From Pseudoalteromonas spongiae UST010723-006 (GTDB lineage Bacteria; Pseudomonadota; Gammaproteobacteria; Enterobacterales; Alteromonadaceae): DNA of 64,000 nt. Below the pieces are notes generated by a model that searched no databases, had not been told where the DNA came from, and saw only the letters and a list, made by a program, of their open reading frames with translations. The position numbers were made by a program, and so were the translations under genes. Location: positions 917,001 through 981,000 of the forward strand of contig NZ_CP011039.1 in assembly GCF_000238255.3 (NCBI RefSeq). The letters are read 5' to 3'. Of this stretch, positions 63,813 through 64,000 are shown piece after piece (position 1 is the stretch's first letter; every line of letters begins with the position of its first letter).

Positions 63813-64000
63813 ATGGAAATATCGTCAACTTCTGGTGTTAAGGTTGCTAGAACTATGGGTAACCGACTAATAACCCCTTTTTTAGTATTTTGTCTTTTGT
63901 TTAGTGTATTGAGCGCACTTTTTGCAACCTTTGCCATTTATCAAAAACACAGTCGTTTTCAAGCTGAAGTGAGAGCGCAGGTTAAGCAGCAGACGTTAGA
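63813..64000 (+). CDS. Membrane protein, 3'-truncated by the window edge
   Basis: An open frame of 62 codons runs off the end. It starts at ATG 63813 (or ATG 63855) and encodes a basic N-terminus followed by a clear hydrophobic helix (LITPFLVFCLLFSVLSALFATFAIY), then a charged segment with KHSRFQAEVRAQVKQQT. The pattern fits the first membrane segment and start of the periplasmic domain of a sensor or chemoreceptor-like protein, but the family cannot be named. It could also be the immunity gene of the effector upstream. Confidence 0.6.
   Translation, partial: MEISSTSGVKVARTMGNRLITPFLVFCLLFSVLSALFATFAIYQKHSRFQAEVRAQVKQQTL

Overview
The window looks like chromosomal DNA from a low-GC marine gammaproteobacterium of the Alteromonadales, most likely a Pseudoalteromonas or close relative. 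This is inference from gene content and order (ispH next to a minor-pilin operon, ypjD/ffh/rpsP/rimM/trmD/rplS, divergent tyrA and pheA with an attenuated pheA, yebG with a LexA box) and from protein similarity recalled from families. No species can be named. I see no rRNA, tRNA, CRISPR array, insertion sequence or integrase.

Region 1 (1-9.5 kb) is surface and pilus biology. It holds the 3' part of ispH, then a LytS/AlgZ-type sensor kinase and an AlgR-type LytTR regulator, then pilV-pilW-pilX-pilY1-pilE. Two GspH/FimT pseudopilins lie on the opposite strand. Direct-repeat LytTR-type sites lie between the regulator and pilV, so the two-component system probably controls the pilus operon next to it.

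Region 2 (9.6-24.4 kb) is housekeeping: glnB, bamD, rluD-pgeF, clpB with a clear sigma-32 promoter, a DUF4124 protein, gshA, a lysozyme-like lipoprotein, a CNNM/CorC transporter, ypjD, ffh and the rpsP-rimM-trmD-rplS operon. A nine-copy CTGAAAC tandem repeat sits between two convergent genes.

Region 3 (24.4-39 kb) holds amino-acid and signalling genes. tyrA and pheA converge on a shared terminator, and pheA is preceded by a 15-residue Phe-rich leader peptide and an attenuator. A GGDEF-EAL protein, yciH, a STAS/PP2C partner-switching pair resembling CrsA/CrsR or HsbA/HsbR, a GAF protein, an aminotransferase, yebG with an SOS box, a small membrane protein, and a solute-binding lipoprotein translationally coupled to a sensor kinase follow.

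Region 4 (39-64 kb) is a complete type VI secretion system in one orientation: tssA, hcp, tssB, tssC, a second tssC-like gene, tssE, tssF, tssG, tssH, a periplasmic solute-binding protein, an FHA-type protein, tssJ, tssK, tssL with a C-terminal SPOR domain, tssM and vgrG. These are followed by a small possible adaptor, a predicted lipase effector with a Ser/Asp/His triad, and a 590-residue unknown protein with two hydrophobic segments. The structural genes hcp-tssB-tssC are separated from the rest by a strong hairpin. The unusual parts (second TssC, solute-binding protein, SPOR-TssL, degenerate FHA, unknown effector-end genes) are the best candidates for new biology.
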